Origin: Amycolatopsis benzoatilytica AK 16/65
Lineage (GTDB): Bacteria > Actinomycetota > Actinomycetes > Mycobacteriales > Pseudonocardiaceae
Direction of reading: 5' to 3'
Length of the DNA: 64,000 bases
Assembly: GCF_000383915.1 (NCBI RefSeq)
Contig: NZ_KB912942.1
Coordinates: 7,072,388-7,136,387 of the forward strand
Numbering within the stretch: position 1 is the first letter of the stretch; each line of letters opens with the position of its first letter. The translations under genes and the position numbers were made by a program. A model generated the notes under the pieces. The model was given only the letters and a program-made list of their open reading frames with translations. It did not search any database and was not told the origin of the DNA. Shown here in pieces: positions 1 through 8,296 of the stretch.

Positions 1-14
1 TTCCGGACAAGTGA

Positions 15-1370
15 TCAGTCCTCCTTGGACTCATAGGTGGGTGCGCTGCCCAGCTTCGCCGCGGTGGCGGCGTAGGTGGCCAGGTCGATCACGACGTGGG
101 CCGCGGGCCCCGTCGCGGGCAGGCCGCGCAGTCGTGCTGCTTCGGCCAACGCCGCCGCCGACGGCGGCCGGCGCGTCTTGTGGGTGCAGGGCCGATCGGT
201 GCTGAACGCGCCCATCGCGGCGTGTTCGAGCGCGATCACGTGCCCGTCGTCGCGGACGACCCGGCCGGCCCCGTCCGGGGCGCGGTGGTGGACCGCGACC
301 GTCGCGCCGCCCTCGGTGACGATCCGCAGCACGTCCGCGCCGAGCCGGTGACGGACCTGAACCTGCGCGCCGCCCAGCCCGGGCGGGACGGAATAGGAGT
401 TGCCGCGAAAGGAAACCAGCGCCTGCGGCGTGACGATCCGGCCGAGGTCGAACTCGGCCGGGAACGCGACCAGCGGCAGGGCGTGCAGCCGCTCGGCCGC
501 GGCCAGGCCGGCGACCGTGGTGCGCTCACCGTCGAGGACCCGGCGGCGGCTATCGAGCTTGGCCGCGAGACGATCCAGCCCGGCCTGCGCCTCGGCGATC
601 GTGACGTCATCGCCGAGGGTGCGCCACCAGCGTTGCGCGGCCGAGTGGTTGGCCTTCTCGACCACACCCTTGCGGTTCCCGCGCCGCGGCGGACACGTCA
701 CCGACCGGACCCCGTAATGCTTCGCGACCTGGGAAAATGCGGGCGTGATCCGGCCTGAGGCGGGGTGGCAGACCGTGGCCATCCGGTCGAAGCGCCAGAC
801 CTGGGTCACCCCGCCCAGGCGCCGGACCACCGCGTCGAGGGCCTCGACCAGGTGCGGGAAGTCCTCGGCATCGGCCAGGACGCCGCGCCACTTGCTCGAG
901 TGCGCCAGCGCGCCGACCAGCAGATGTGCCTGCTTCCCGGCGCCCCAGCTCGCCGGTGGGTCCGGCAGCTCGAGCCAGTCCCACTGGGTTTCCTCGCCCG
1001 GCGGGTGGGTGATGATCGCGACGTCCCGGCCGCGGGACACCTGGCAAGGCTCGCAGTGCGGGCGCAGCTGATAGCGGCGCAGCGCCCGGGTGAACGTCGA
1101 GTAGCCGCCTTGGTAGCCGAGCTCGGTGACCTCGTCCAGCAGCGTCGCCGCCCACAAGTGCGGGTCGTCGGCCAGCCGGGCGCGGCAGTAGCCGAGGAAC
1201 GGCTCGAACGGGTCCGGCCCCGCTGGCCGTCGCTTGCCCGGCACCACCTCGCCGGCCAGGTAGCGGCGGATCGTCTTGCGGTCGCGTCCGAGATGTCGCG
1301 CGATCGCCGAGACCGACCAGCCTTGAGCACGCAGCGCCTGCGCCTCCACGTCTTCCTCCAGAGTGAGCAT
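15..1370 (-). CDS. istA: IS21-family transposase IstA
   Basis: A 451-residue DDE transposase. An N-terminal HTH (about residues 1-45, EDVEAQALRAQGWSVSAIAR then LGRDRKTIRRYL) precedes an RNase-H-like core. The catalytic acids are visible as D in QWDWLEL, D in VWRFDRMATV and E in KGVVEKANHSA; a C-terminal beta-barrel-like segment follows (FRGNSYSVPP). Length and architecture fit IstA. The partner ATPase gene istB should follow directly: an AGGAGG at 20-25 is followed by a possible TTG start at 10-8 running off the window, but too little is present to call it. The gene looks intact, so the insertion may be recent. Confidence 0.92.
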   Translation of the reverse strand: MLTLEEDVEAQALRAQGWSVSAIARHLGRDRKTIRRYLAGEVVPGKRRPAGPDPFEPFLGYCRARLADDPHLWAATLLDEVTELGYQGGYSTFTRALRRYQLRPHCEPCQVSRGRDVAIITHPPGEETQWDWLELPDPPASWGAGKQAHLLVGALAHSSKWRGVLADAEDFPHLVEALDAVVRRLGGVTQVWRFDRMATVCHPASGRITPAFSQVAKHYGVRSVTCPPRRGNRKGVVEKANHSAAQRWWRTLGDDVTIAEAQAGLDRLAAKLDSRRRVLDGERTTVAGLAAAERLHALPLVAFPAEFDLGRIVTPQALVSFRGNSYSVPPGLGGAQVQVRHRLGADVLRIVTEGGATVAVHHRAPDGAGRVVRDDGHVIALEHAAMGAFSTDRPCTHKTRRPPSAAALAEAARLRGLPATGPAAHVVIDLATYAATAAKLGSAPTYESKED

Positions 1371-1473
1371 CCACGCCTCCGGTCACGATCACGGTGATCA
1401 ACACCGAAACCGTCACCCCGAGGCCGCTGACCAGCGCAAACGACGCGCCGACAGGACACCCCAGCTGGGGAAT

Positions 1474-1507
1474 TTCAGAGAGCAGGACTGGCCCTATTCA
1501 GAGAGCA
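1474..1507. repeat. 11-bp direct repeats at the IS21 end
   Basis: TTCAGAGAGCA occurs at 1474-1484 and 1497-1507, a 23-bp period, immediately inside the IS terminus. IS21-family ends usually carry several such internal repeats bound by IstA. A third partial match (TCAGAG) spans the junction at 1511. Confidence 0.7.
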
Positions 1508-1511
1508 CCAT

Positions 1512-2307
1512 CAGAGCGGCCGAGGATGACGGAGTTGTGGTTGTGCATCCCCTCGCCGAACCGATCCCAGTGCACCAACCCCTGGCTACCGACGTTGTAG
1601 CCGTAGAGCACCCCCGACGGTGCGGCCACGCTGGTGGGGTCGGCCGCGGGCAGGTCGGGGCTGGTGAACGGGAACGCCGCCGCGAGCGCGCTGGTGTCGA
1701 AGGTGCGGCGCATCCCGATCAGATCCAGGCCCATCGGCAGGGTCGAGACCCAGCCCTGCAGCGACCGGTAGGTGGTGTGCTTGGCGTCCAGCAGCAGGCT
1801 CGCGGAGAGGGAGCGCAGCGCGGCCACCTCGTCGGCCAGCGCCCGCTCGGTCGGGGCATGGATGGTGAGGTACAGCCCGACGCGGAACAGCTTCCCCTCG
1901 CCCCGCGCCACGCGGGAGGACAGGTCGTAGGCGTCTTCGGTGGCGGCTTCGACCTGCGGGTCATACAGGCGGCCGTGCTCGGCAGTGTGCCGCCGACCGG
2001 ACTCGAGTTTGGCGAGCTGCTTCTTCAACCGGGCGGCGGCGGTGGCCGGGTCGATCGGCTCGACATGCAGCGCGACATCCAACCTGCCGGGGTAGGTCAG
2101 CAACGGCGCGAGCCAGCCGGGATGCACCTCACGCGGAAAGCCCGTGACGGCGAAGCTGGACACCCACTCGTTGCCGACCTCCAGGTGCCGGGCACCGACC
2201 GACAGCGCATCGGGGGTGAACGCGGCGGCACGGTGACCAGCCCGGCGCGCGGCGGGCCGGGTCGTGGGACGGCGCTGGCCGCGCCGGGCTCGTGCTCGGG
2301 TGGTCAT
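1512..2307 (-). pseudogene. VirB4-like conjugation ATPase, N-terminal remnant cut by IS21
   Basis: About 265 residues of the N-terminal domain of a VirB4/TraC-type ATPase, which would energise the type IV secretion channel. The protein reads ...HNHNSVILGRS, and then enters IS sequence and stops at 1498-1500. HNHNSVILGRSGAGKS would be the usual Walker A context, so the insertion removed the P-loop and everything after it. The start is ATG 2307 overlapping the TGA of the PrgI-like gene, or GTG 2310. The rest of virB4 should lie beyond the IS, outside the window. Loss of the ATPase should block self-transfer unless another copy exists. Confidence 0.85.
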
Positions 2308-3608
2308 CACAACCGCCCCCTCTCCTCGAAGTCGCCCTCGTAGTGGTCGTCGTCCTCGTCGTCCCAGTCGTCGACCTCGCCGTCGTCCGGGTCGTGCTGG
2401 TCCTGGCCGAACCCGGCACGGCCGTCGGGCGGCCAGAACGTGCGGTCGTCGGTGAGGTCGTCATCCAGGTCGCCGCCAGCGGTGGTGATGACGTCGTCGG
2501 CCCCGGCCAGGGCCGCCGACGGCGGCAGGAGGGTGTCGGGGTTGCACGCCGAGGCGAGCACGGCGGTGGCCTGCCCGGCGTCCAGTGGGGTGATGACGAT
2601 CCCGGCCGGGGCGAGCAGCTCGATCGCCTCGCCGAGGCGGCGCACAAGCCGCGATTCGGCCGCCCGCCGCGCCCCGGCGCTCGCTTGAGTGGTCTCGTTG
2701 CGGGCGCGGCGTGTGCCGCGGGCGAGTGAGGACAGCACCGCGAGCGGGCCGGGTCCGCCGAGCCCGTCGGCCGGCGCGGCGGTCGCGCTCATCGGTTCGC
2801 GCAGCATCAGCAGCACCTGGCGGCGCAGCAGGTCGGTCTGCTCGGCGAGCTGCACGAGGTAGTCGGCGTGCTCGAGGGCGGCGGCCTCCAACGCCGGGTG
2901 GGGCAGCCCGCCCGCGCGTGCCCGCAACTCGCTGATTTGGCCGGACAGGTCCAGCCGTTCGGTGCGCACCAGCACCTGCACGGGCGCGGTCAGGCTGTGC
3001 AGGTACCGGCCGAAGCTCGCGACCAGCGCCTCCTGCTCGGCCGGTGTCCGCAGCGCGAAGTTCACCGTGGAGGCGACCGCGACCACCGCCAGGCCATCGC
3101 TGCCCAGGTCGACGACCCCGGTGTCGGTGACCGCCTCGGCGGGCAGCCGCAACGCCGACGGCGAGATCTGCTCGGACACCGGCACCTTGCCCTTGGCGCT
3201 CTTGGCCGGCCGGCCTTTGCCGGTGCCCGCCATCCGGCTCGCGCTGGTGGCGTTGGCCTGGGTGGTCAGCCATTCCGGCGCGGGCCGGACGCCCTCGGGG
3301 GCGGCGACCCGGTGGCGCGGTCCCATGCGTTGCCGGATCGCGGCGACCAGCAGCCGGTCCAGGCTGATCCCGTCGCGCTGGCCGAGCGCGAGGATCGCCG
3401 CGCTCGCGCCGACCGGGATCGCCAGCGCGAGGAACACCGGGATCGGCAGGACCGCGCGGGTGGCGGACCAGGTGGCGTAGAGGACCAGGCCGGTCACCGC
3501 GAGGATCCCCAATTGGCGGGCGGTCAACGGGCCGAGGACGCGATCGGCCATGTCGACGTCGGCGGGAATACGCACGGCAGACGACCCGGCCGTGTCTTGG
3601 TGGCTCAC
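2307..3608 (-). CDS. PrgI-family (VirB3-like) conjugation membrane protein
   Basis: A 433-residue protein. After the N-terminal segment VRIPADVDMADRVLGPLTARQL come two adjacent hydrophobic segments (about residues 32-77), the PrgI/VirB3-like module of actinobacterial type IV secretion systems. A long soluble region follows, and the C-terminus is strongly acidic (DDDLTDD, DDWDDEDDDHYEGDFEE). It lies directly upstream of virB4 with overlapping stop and start, and overlaps the preceding small gene by 4 nt (GTGA, start GTG 3608). Gene order PrgI then VirB4 is the usual one for ICEs with this secretion system. The role of the acidic tail is unknown. Confidence 0.75.
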   Translation of the reverse strand: MSHQDTAGSSAVRIPADVDMADRVLGPLTARQLGILAVTGLVLYATWSATRAVLPIPVFLALAIPVGASAAILALGQRDGISLDRLLVAAIRQRMGPRHRVAAPEGVRPAPEWLTTQANATSASRMAGTGKGRPAKSAKGKVPVSEQISPSALRLPAEAVTDTGVVDLGSDGLAVVAVASTVNFALRTPAEQEALVASFGRYLHSLTAPVQVLVRTERLDLSGQISELRARAGGLPHPALEAAALEHADYLVQLAEQTDLLRRQVLLMLREPMSATAAPADGLGGPGPLAVLSSLARGTRRARNETTQASAGARRAAESRLVRRLGEAIELLAPAGIVITPLDAGQATAVLASACNPDTLLPPSAALAGADDVITTAGGDLDDDLTDDRTFWPPDGRAGFGQDQHDPDDGEVDDWDDEDDDHYEGDFEERGRL

Positions 3609-3829
3609 CGGTGCTCACCTCGCCCCTGGCCTTGCCGTGGTGCTGGAGGCCGGGACGCGGGCGCGGACTGGGTGCGCGCGTCGCGCGGCCGAGAGTCGGC
3701 GCGGCGGCGCCGGTTACGGCGCGGCCACGGGATGTGGCCCTCGCGGCGCAGTTCCGCGGTGACCTCGCGTTGGAGTGCGGTGATGTCGGCGTAGGTCAGC
3801 CCGTCCGGGCTGTAGTGGGGCGTGCTCAC
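3605..3829 (-). CDS. small ICE protein, paralogue of the protein at 21519
   Basis: 74 residues from a GTG start that overlaps the virB6-like stop by 4 nt (GTGA) and ends overlapping the PrgI-like start, so it is translated within the transfer operon. The first 34 residues (HYSPDGLTYADITALQREV then TAELRREG) closely match the N-terminus of the protein at 21519-21806; the C-terminal half is Arg/Pro-rich and not conserved. No membrane segment is present. Function unknown. Keeping the same short helix-forming domain at both ends of the element suggests a regulatory or adaptor role, but that is inference. Confidence 0.75.
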   Translation of the reverse strand: MSTPHYSPDGLTYADITALQREVTAELRREGHIPWPRRNRRRRADSRPRDARTQSAPASRPPAPRQGQGRGEHR

Positions 3830-6138
3830 GGCTGTCCTCCTCCGGATACGGGTGGCGGCGGGGTGGGGCGTGGGGGTTTCGGCAGGTCCAGCGGGAGCCG
3901 GAGCTGGCTGCCGGGACGCGGGGCCGGCCGGGACGGCGCGGCCGAGGGCGGCGCAGATGACGGCGGTGCAGATGACGGCGGCGATGCGGGCGTGGCGGGG
4001 ACTCGCTTGATGCCGTCGAAGGGCAGCGGGTACTGCCCGGAACGGGTCGCCCGGTTGCCCTTGTACGGGTCGAACGGCAACTCCAACTGCGTGCCACGTG
4101 GCCGTGACGGCGGTGGCGTCACCGGCGGCGAGCTGGCCGGGCGCGGCGTGCGCGTCACGCCCAACGGCAGCGGGTACTGCCCCGAGCGGGTCGCCCGGTT
4201 GCCCTTGTACGGGTCGAACGGCAACTCCAACTGCCCTCCGCCACGAGGGCGTCCACGCGGCCGACCGCCCTGGCCGGGTGGCGGCGGAGTGGGCGTGACC
4301 CGCTGGACGTCCAGCGGCAGCCGGTACTGGCCGTCGCGTCCGAGGACCGGTTTGTTCTCCGGCCAGTCATCCCCGAGCGGCAGCGCCAGCTGGCGGCCCC
4401 GCCCGGCGCGCGGCTTGCCCGCGCTGGGTGCGGGCTTGGGTGTGGCCGCCGGACGGCTGCGGCGCACCCCGGCAAGCGGCAACAGGTACTGGCCGTCTCC
4501 GGTGCTGCGGGTGCGGGCGTAGGGGTCGGCCGGTCCACGACCACCACCGCCGTTCCCGCCACCACCGCCGCCGGACGGGCGCGGCCTGCGGCCACCACCG
4601 CCGCCTCGGCCACAGAGCAGGCCGAAGGTCTTGTAGGCGATGAAGCCACGCACGATCGACCCGAGCAGCGAGCGGCCACCGCCGCCGCGCAGCGACCCCA
4701 GGAACCAGAACGGGATCTTGAACAGGATGTACATCAGCGCGAGCGCGACGAGCAGGTTGACCAGCCCGGAGAGGGTGGGGCCGAACAGGGTGAACCCGCC
4801 GGGCGCGAGGAAGACCTTCATCGCGGTGATCAGCGTCAGCGACTGGCCGACCTGGATGGCCAGGCAGCCACCGAACGCCTTCCACCACCAGCGGGCGATG
4901 CCCTCGGTCTGCGGGAGCGCGTGGCACATCAGCGCGATCGGCGCCCCCGCGATCAGGATGATCGTCAGTGCGACGCGCACGATGTAGGTGACGAGCAGGA
5001 CGATCAGCATCCCGGCCAGGAAGATGCCGATGAAGATGATGAAGATCCCGCCGTTGAGCGAACTCAACACGAGGTTCTTCAGGGTGTCGCCGGCCGAGCT
5101 GGCGTCCAGCCCGCCGCCCATGACCGCTTGCGCGAGTCCGTTGGCGATCTCGATGGCCTTGGTCGCCACCCACAATGACAGGGCTCCGGCGAGGAACCCG
5201 ACCACGATCCGGGGCGCGATCTCTTTGATCGAGTGCCGGGTCTGGACGGTCTCGTAGCCCATGACCAGGATCCCGGCGATGAGGATCAGCAGGGCGTAGC
5301 TGGCGAGCAGGATCTGCCAGGAGTTGTTCCACAACTCGCCGATGCGCGGCAGCGAGTCCGGGGTCGGCGTGGTCAACAGCGTCTTCGAGAGCAGGTCCAG
5401 CAGCGGGTTGAGCGCGGCGGTGACGATGCCGCGGAAGAAGCCGTTGATCGCGTTGGTGATGCAGCCGCCGATGTTGGTGATGCCGCAGTCGGCGTCGCCG
5501 TTGCCGCTGTCGCCGGACTGGCCCGTGCCGGGATTGGACGGTGCGGGTGCCGAGGTGGTGGGTTGCGGGATGCAGCCCTCCCCCGTGCATGGGGGAGGGG
5601 CGGTGGCGGTGGGCGCGGTGGTGGGGTGGAGGCATTCGTATTGCAGCGAGCCGGGGAAGCAGGTCACCGGTGTGCTCGGCCCGGTCGGCAGCGGCAGCGG
5701 TACACCGGTCAGCGGCGGTGTGGTGGTCGGCGCGGGCAGGTGGCAGACCGGCAGCGGCGAGTCCGGCGTGCACGTGTCCACCGGTGGCAGCGGCAGCGGC
5801 GGGGTCGGTGCGGGCTGCGCGGCGACCGGACCGCCGGGCGTGGCGGCGGCGTTCACGGCGAGGGTGCCGCCGAGCAGGACGACCAGGCTCACCGCCAGCA
5901 TCGCCAGCGCGCGGCCTCGCGTCATCCGCGGCAGCCACCCCGTCCACCGGCGGGGCCTGCGGTGCCGGCCGTCGGCGCGGCGGGTGGTGCTCGCGGCCGG
6001 GGGCGCGAGCAGTTCCCGGTCGGCGCCGACGGCCTCCGCACGGGCCTGGACGGGCGCATCAGTGTGCAGACTGGCCACGGTCGGAGCGGCCGATGTCGCA
6101 CGGCGGGTGGGCCTGGTCGGTCCTGGTCGGCGGGCCAT
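3826..6138 (-). CDS. VirB6/TrbL-like conjugation membrane protein with repetitive QLxLP tail
   Basis: 770 residues. Order: basic N-terminus, one transmembrane segment (about 75-98, MLAVSLVVLLGGTLAV), a Pro/Thr-rich extracytoplasmic stretch with paired cysteines (about 100-215), then a polytopic core with about six membrane segments (about 270-500) typical of VirB6/TrbL. A Gly/Arg-rich linker leads into a roughly 230-residue tail carrying eight copies of the hexapeptide Q[LY]xLP[LF]. The core presumably forms part of the inner-membrane channel. The gene starts 3 nt after the pilin gene stop and overlaps the next gene by 4 nt. The tail repeats are described separately; they look like sliding-clamp-binding peptides. 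Confidence 0.75.
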   Translation of the reverse strand: MARRPGPTRPTRRATSAAPTVASLHTDAPVQARAEAVGADRELLAPPAASTTRRADGRHRRPRRWTGWLPRMTRGRALAMLAVSLVVLLGGTLAVNAAATPGGPVAAQPAPTPPLPLPPVDTCTPDSPLPVCHLPAPTTTPPLTGVPLPLPTGPSTPVTCFPGSLQYECLHPTTAPTATAPPPCTGEGCIPQPTTSAPAPSNPGTGQSGDSGNGDADCGITNIGGCITNAINGFFRGIVTAALNPLLDLLSKTLLTTPTPDSLPRIGELWNNSWQILLASYALLILIAGILVMGYETVQTRHSIKEIAPRIVVGFLAGALSLWVATKAIEIANGLAQAVMGGGLDASSAGDTLKNLVLSSLNGGIFIIFIGIFLAGMLIVLLVTYIVRVALTIILIAGAPIALMCHALPQTEGIARWWWKAFGGCLAIQVGQSLTLITAMKVFLAPGGFTLFGPTLSGLVNLLVALALMYILFKIPFWFLGSLRGGGGRSLLGSIVRGFIAYKTFGLLCGRGGGGGRRPRPSGGGGGGNGGGGRGPADPYARTRSTGDGQYLLPLAGVRRSRPAATPKPAPSAGKPRAGRGRQLALPLGDDWPENKPVLGRDGQYRLPLDVQRVTPTPPPPGQGGRPRGRPRGGGQLELPFDPYKGNRATRSGQYPLPLGVTRTPRPASSPPVTPPPSRPRGTQLELPFDPYKGNRATRSGQYPLPFDGIKRVPATPASPPSSAPPSSAPPSAAPSRPAPRPGSQLRLPLDLPKPPRPTPPPPVSGGGQP
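3887..4491 (-). repeat. eight QLxLPF / QYxLPL motifs in the VirB6-like tail
   Basis: In protein order: QYLLPL (about 4491), QLALPL (about 4394), QYRLPL (about 4332), QLELPF (about 4233), QYPLPL (about 4179), QLELPF (about 4090), QYPLPF (about 4033) and QLRLPL (about 3907). QY and QL forms largely alternate. The segment from QLELPFDPYKG to SGQYPLP occurs twice, and its DNA is nearly identical over about 60 bp with a 143-bp period (4030-4090 and 4173-4233), so the tail grew by recent tandem duplication. Confidence 0.85.
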
Positions 6139-6141
6139 GGC

Positions 6142-6684
6142 TCAGGCCCCCACGATGCCCTGGAGCACGGTGACGACCAGCGGCGCGAGCGCGGCCAGGC
6201 CGTAGCCGATCCCGGCGGCCTTGAACGCGGTCTTGGCCTTCTCGATCTCGCCGGGGTCACCGCCGCCCATCACGTAGCGCACCCCGCCGATGGACAGGAA
6301 GACGGTCGCGAGGCCCGCCAGAATGCCCATCACCCAGTTGCGGATGTTGGTCAGCACCTGATCGATCGACCCGGCCAGCGCGAGCACCTGCGTGGTCTCC
6401 GCGTGCGCCACCGGCATCGACGCGGCGGCGGAGACCACCAGCGCGACGACAGCCAGCTCGCCGATCACCAGGAGCCGCCGCCGGACGGTGCTGCGACGCC
6501 CCGCCGACCGGACGGAGGTCGGAGGTGTGGTGGGTGCGTCGGCGCTCGGCCGGGACACACAGGACCGGATCCGATGGGCTGGCCGAGCCGCCGTGAGGTG
6601 CGTGGCGGCAGGACGGCGGCGAGGCCGACGGTCGCCGCCGCGGTGGTGCGGTGGGCGGCGAGTGAGGGAACGGGTCAGGCGCAT
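6142..6684 (-). CDS. VirB2/TrbC-like pilin precursor
   Basis: 180 residues from ATG 6684, preceded by GGGAG about 8 nt upstream. A long basic N-terminus (about 70 residues) leads to a hydrophobic signal segment (RRLLVIGELAVVALVVSAAA) ending in an AHA cleavage-like site. The mature part, about 85 residues, has two membrane segments (WVMGILAGLATVFLSIGG and IGYGLAALAPLVVTVLQGI). This is the usual pilin-like layout of type IV secretion VirB2/TrbC proteins. It overlaps the end of the HTH gene by 10 nt and precedes the VirB6-like gene by 3 nt. The unusually long N-terminal leader could mean a later start, but no better-placed ribosome site was seen. Confidence 0.75.
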   Translation of the reverse strand: MRLTRSLTRRPPHHRGGDRRPRRRPAATHLTAARPAHRIRSCVSRPSADAPTTPPTSVRSAGRRSTVRRRLLVIGELAVVALVVSAAASMPVAHAETTQVLALAGSIDQVLTNIRNWVMGILAGLATVFLSIGGVRYVMGGGDPGEIEKAKTAFKAAGIGYGLAALAPLVVTVLQGIVGA

Positions 6685-7745
6685 CGCGGCACTCCCGGAG
6701 TCGTGCCCGAGGGCCGCCGGGTGGTGCCGGCGGGCCGGGTGGGCGAGGTGGTGTGCGCGGGAGCGGCTGCTTTTCTCCCGCAGCCCTGGACTCCGGATTT
6801 CGGGGTCTTTTTCAACACGCGACCCCGAACTTTTTTCGACGACTTTCCCTCGACGACCGTTACCGTGCGTGACGTGTCGGGCTGGCTTGTGGCAGGGCGC
6901 GCGGCCCGTCGGGCGGCGGCGCGGGCGGCGGCGACGATGGTCGCCGCGTGGACCGCGCGGACCTCCACATCGCGTTCGCGGCGCTCGCCGGAGTCGTCGT
7001 GCGGGGCCTGCTCGGCGAGCCAGGCGGCCAGCTTGTGCTCGGCACGCCGGCGGACTTGTTCGATGGCCTTGTAACTCACGCCGCGGTCCGCGGCGGCCTG
7101 GGTGAGCGTGTACTCCGGCTCCAGCCGGGTGGCGCCGATCAGCTCGGCCTGCTCGCCGGTGATGACGCCCTCGGCCACCGCGCGGGCGAGCACGAAATCC
7201 TCGTGCCCCCACGGCAGGCTCGGCTCGCTGGAGTGGAAGTCCTCATCCGTCGGTATCGGGCGGTCCAGCGCGTCGCGGATGAAGACGTGACCGGCGCGCA
7301 GCGCGGCGCAGCGCAGCCGCCACAGCACCCACGGCCGGGCGAGGTCCATATGCGCCAGCTCGGACAGGAAGCCGGTCAGCACGGCGGCGTGAATGTCGTG
7401 ATGGTCGTCGGCGTACTTGCGGCACAGCTTGGCGACGATGGGGATCAGCGCGTGCAACGCCAGCCCGACGCAGGCCACCGTCCAGGCGCCGCCCTCATCG
7501 CGGGACCGGGTGACCAGGTGCACCCAGGCTGAGTCCACGGTCGCCAGCGCCAGCTGTGGATCGCGCAGCAGGGTAGAAAGCTCATCCAGCGCAATCCGCC
7601 GCCGAGGCAGACCGGGGAAGAAGCGGCCATCGATCCAGAGCGGTTCCGGTCCGGTGACCAGCCACCGAAACGCCGTCCGCGCGGAGTCCAGCGGCAGCGA
7701 TTCACGCTCGAAAGGCGCGTTAGGGAATACACGATTCGCCGGCAT
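6675..7745 (-). CDS. sigma-like helix-turn-helix protein heading the transfer operon
   Basis: 356 residues from ATG 7745, chosen because AAAGGAG lies 7 nt upstream. The middle holds a sigma region-4-like HTH (ITGEQAELIGATRLEPEY followed by TLTQAAADRGVSYKAIEQ and VRRRAEHKLAAWL); the N-terminal 200 residues are largely helical and unassigned. The basic C-terminus repeats, in inverted orientation, a motif found upstream of the opposite operon (see findings). It is the first gene of the minus-strand transfer operon and is divergent from the modification operon across the iteron region, so a role as regulator of one or both operons is likely but unproven. Confidence 0.65.
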   Translation of the reverse strand: MPANRVFPNAPFERESLPLDSARTAFRWLVTGPEPLWIDGRFFPGLPRRRIALDELSTLLRDPQLALATVDSAWVHLVTRSRDEGGAWTVACVGLALHALIPIVAKLCRKYADDHHDIHAAVLTGFLSELAHMDLARPWVLWRLRCAALRAGHVFIRDALDRPIPTDEDFHSSEPSLPWGHEDFVLARAVAEGVITGEQAELIGATRLEPEYTLTQAAADRGVSYKAIEQVRRRAEHKLAAWLAEQAPHDDSGERRERDVEVRAVHAATIVAAARAAARRAARPATSQPDTSRTVTVVEGKSSKKVRGRVLKKTPKSGVQGCGRKAAAPAHTTSPTRPAGTTRRPSGTTPGVPRCA

Positions 7746-7803
7746 AGTCGGCTCCTTTGCGTGGCCGGAGAAACAACGACCAGGCAAGGAAGCCAAATCA
7801 AGT

Positions 7804-8014
7804 CCACCAAAACGCCACCAAACCGCCACCGGAGTGCCACCAAACCGCCACCGATGATCTTGAGTGATCGTTTCCAGCCGCCACAAAGATCATCTTCAAC
7901 CCGCCAGGCCGCCCGCAGCGGCTCACATCAAGATCATTCACATGATCGTCGGTAATAGCCTCTGAGCTGCTGTAACGATGTTTTGGTGGCGGTTTGGTGG
8001 CGTTTTGGTGGCGG
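7804..8014. promoter_or_regulatory. divergent control region with two opposed 11-bp iteron arrays
   Basis: The 551-bp gap between divergent starts 7745 and 8297. On the left the pentamer CCACC recurs at 7804, 7815, 7826, 7837 and 7848, exactly 11 bp apart, within the unit CGCCACCAAAA/C. On the right its complement GGTGG recurs at 7985, 7996 and 8007, again exactly 11 bp apart, within TTTTGGTGGCG. A degenerate CCAC at 7881 keeps the same phase. Between the arrays lies a 10-bp inverted repeat (ATGATCTTGA 7854-7863, TCAAGATCAT 7928-7937). One-helical-turn spacing points to cooperative binding of a repressor or segregation protein. The part from about 8015 to 8296 holds no clear gene. Confidence 0.8.
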
Positions 8015-8296
8015 GGCACGTGATCCCAACGGCCGACTCGGCACCCGTCGGAGGCCGAGACGGGAGAAACCCGTCGAAGTTTTTCTCTCTTTCTTCGGCG
8101 GCGGGCGCCCTGGGGTTCTTCACGCGCGGGCGCGAGCGTCTTTTCCACTCCACCGCACCGTGGGCCGGGGCGAAAAAATATCTGAAGAAAGTTGGGTATG
8201 GGCTGTTGAAAAAAGGGCCGGATTTCGGAGTCCAGGAGTGTTCCAGGGCGCCCCGTCCACACGCGGCGCAACACCCGAGGCTCTGCGAGGAACCCC

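Larger units (their letters stand above)
1..1511 (-). mobile_element. IS21-family insertion sequence (partial, one end)
   Basis: Contains istA and one terminus. The junction with virB4 is at about 1511, where conserved virB4 sequence stops inside the Walker A motif. The element end reads 5'-TGATGGTGCTCTCTGAA in virB4 orientation. An 11-bp direct repeat (TTCAGAGAGCA, 1474-1484 and 1497-1507) sits just inside the end, as expected for IS21-family multiple transposase-binding sites. The other end and istB lie to the left of the window. Confidence 0.8.

Noticed and set aside
5233..7074. A 613-codon frame antisense to the VirB6-like, pilin and HTH genes
   Set aside because: Gly/Arg/Gln-rich shadow translation. 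The minus-strand genes have ribosome sites, membrane segments and overlaps expected of real genes.
7800..8020. CRISPR array
   Set aside because: The repeat period is 11 bp with no spacers, so these are iterons. No cas gene or spacer-repeat pattern was seen anywhere in the window.
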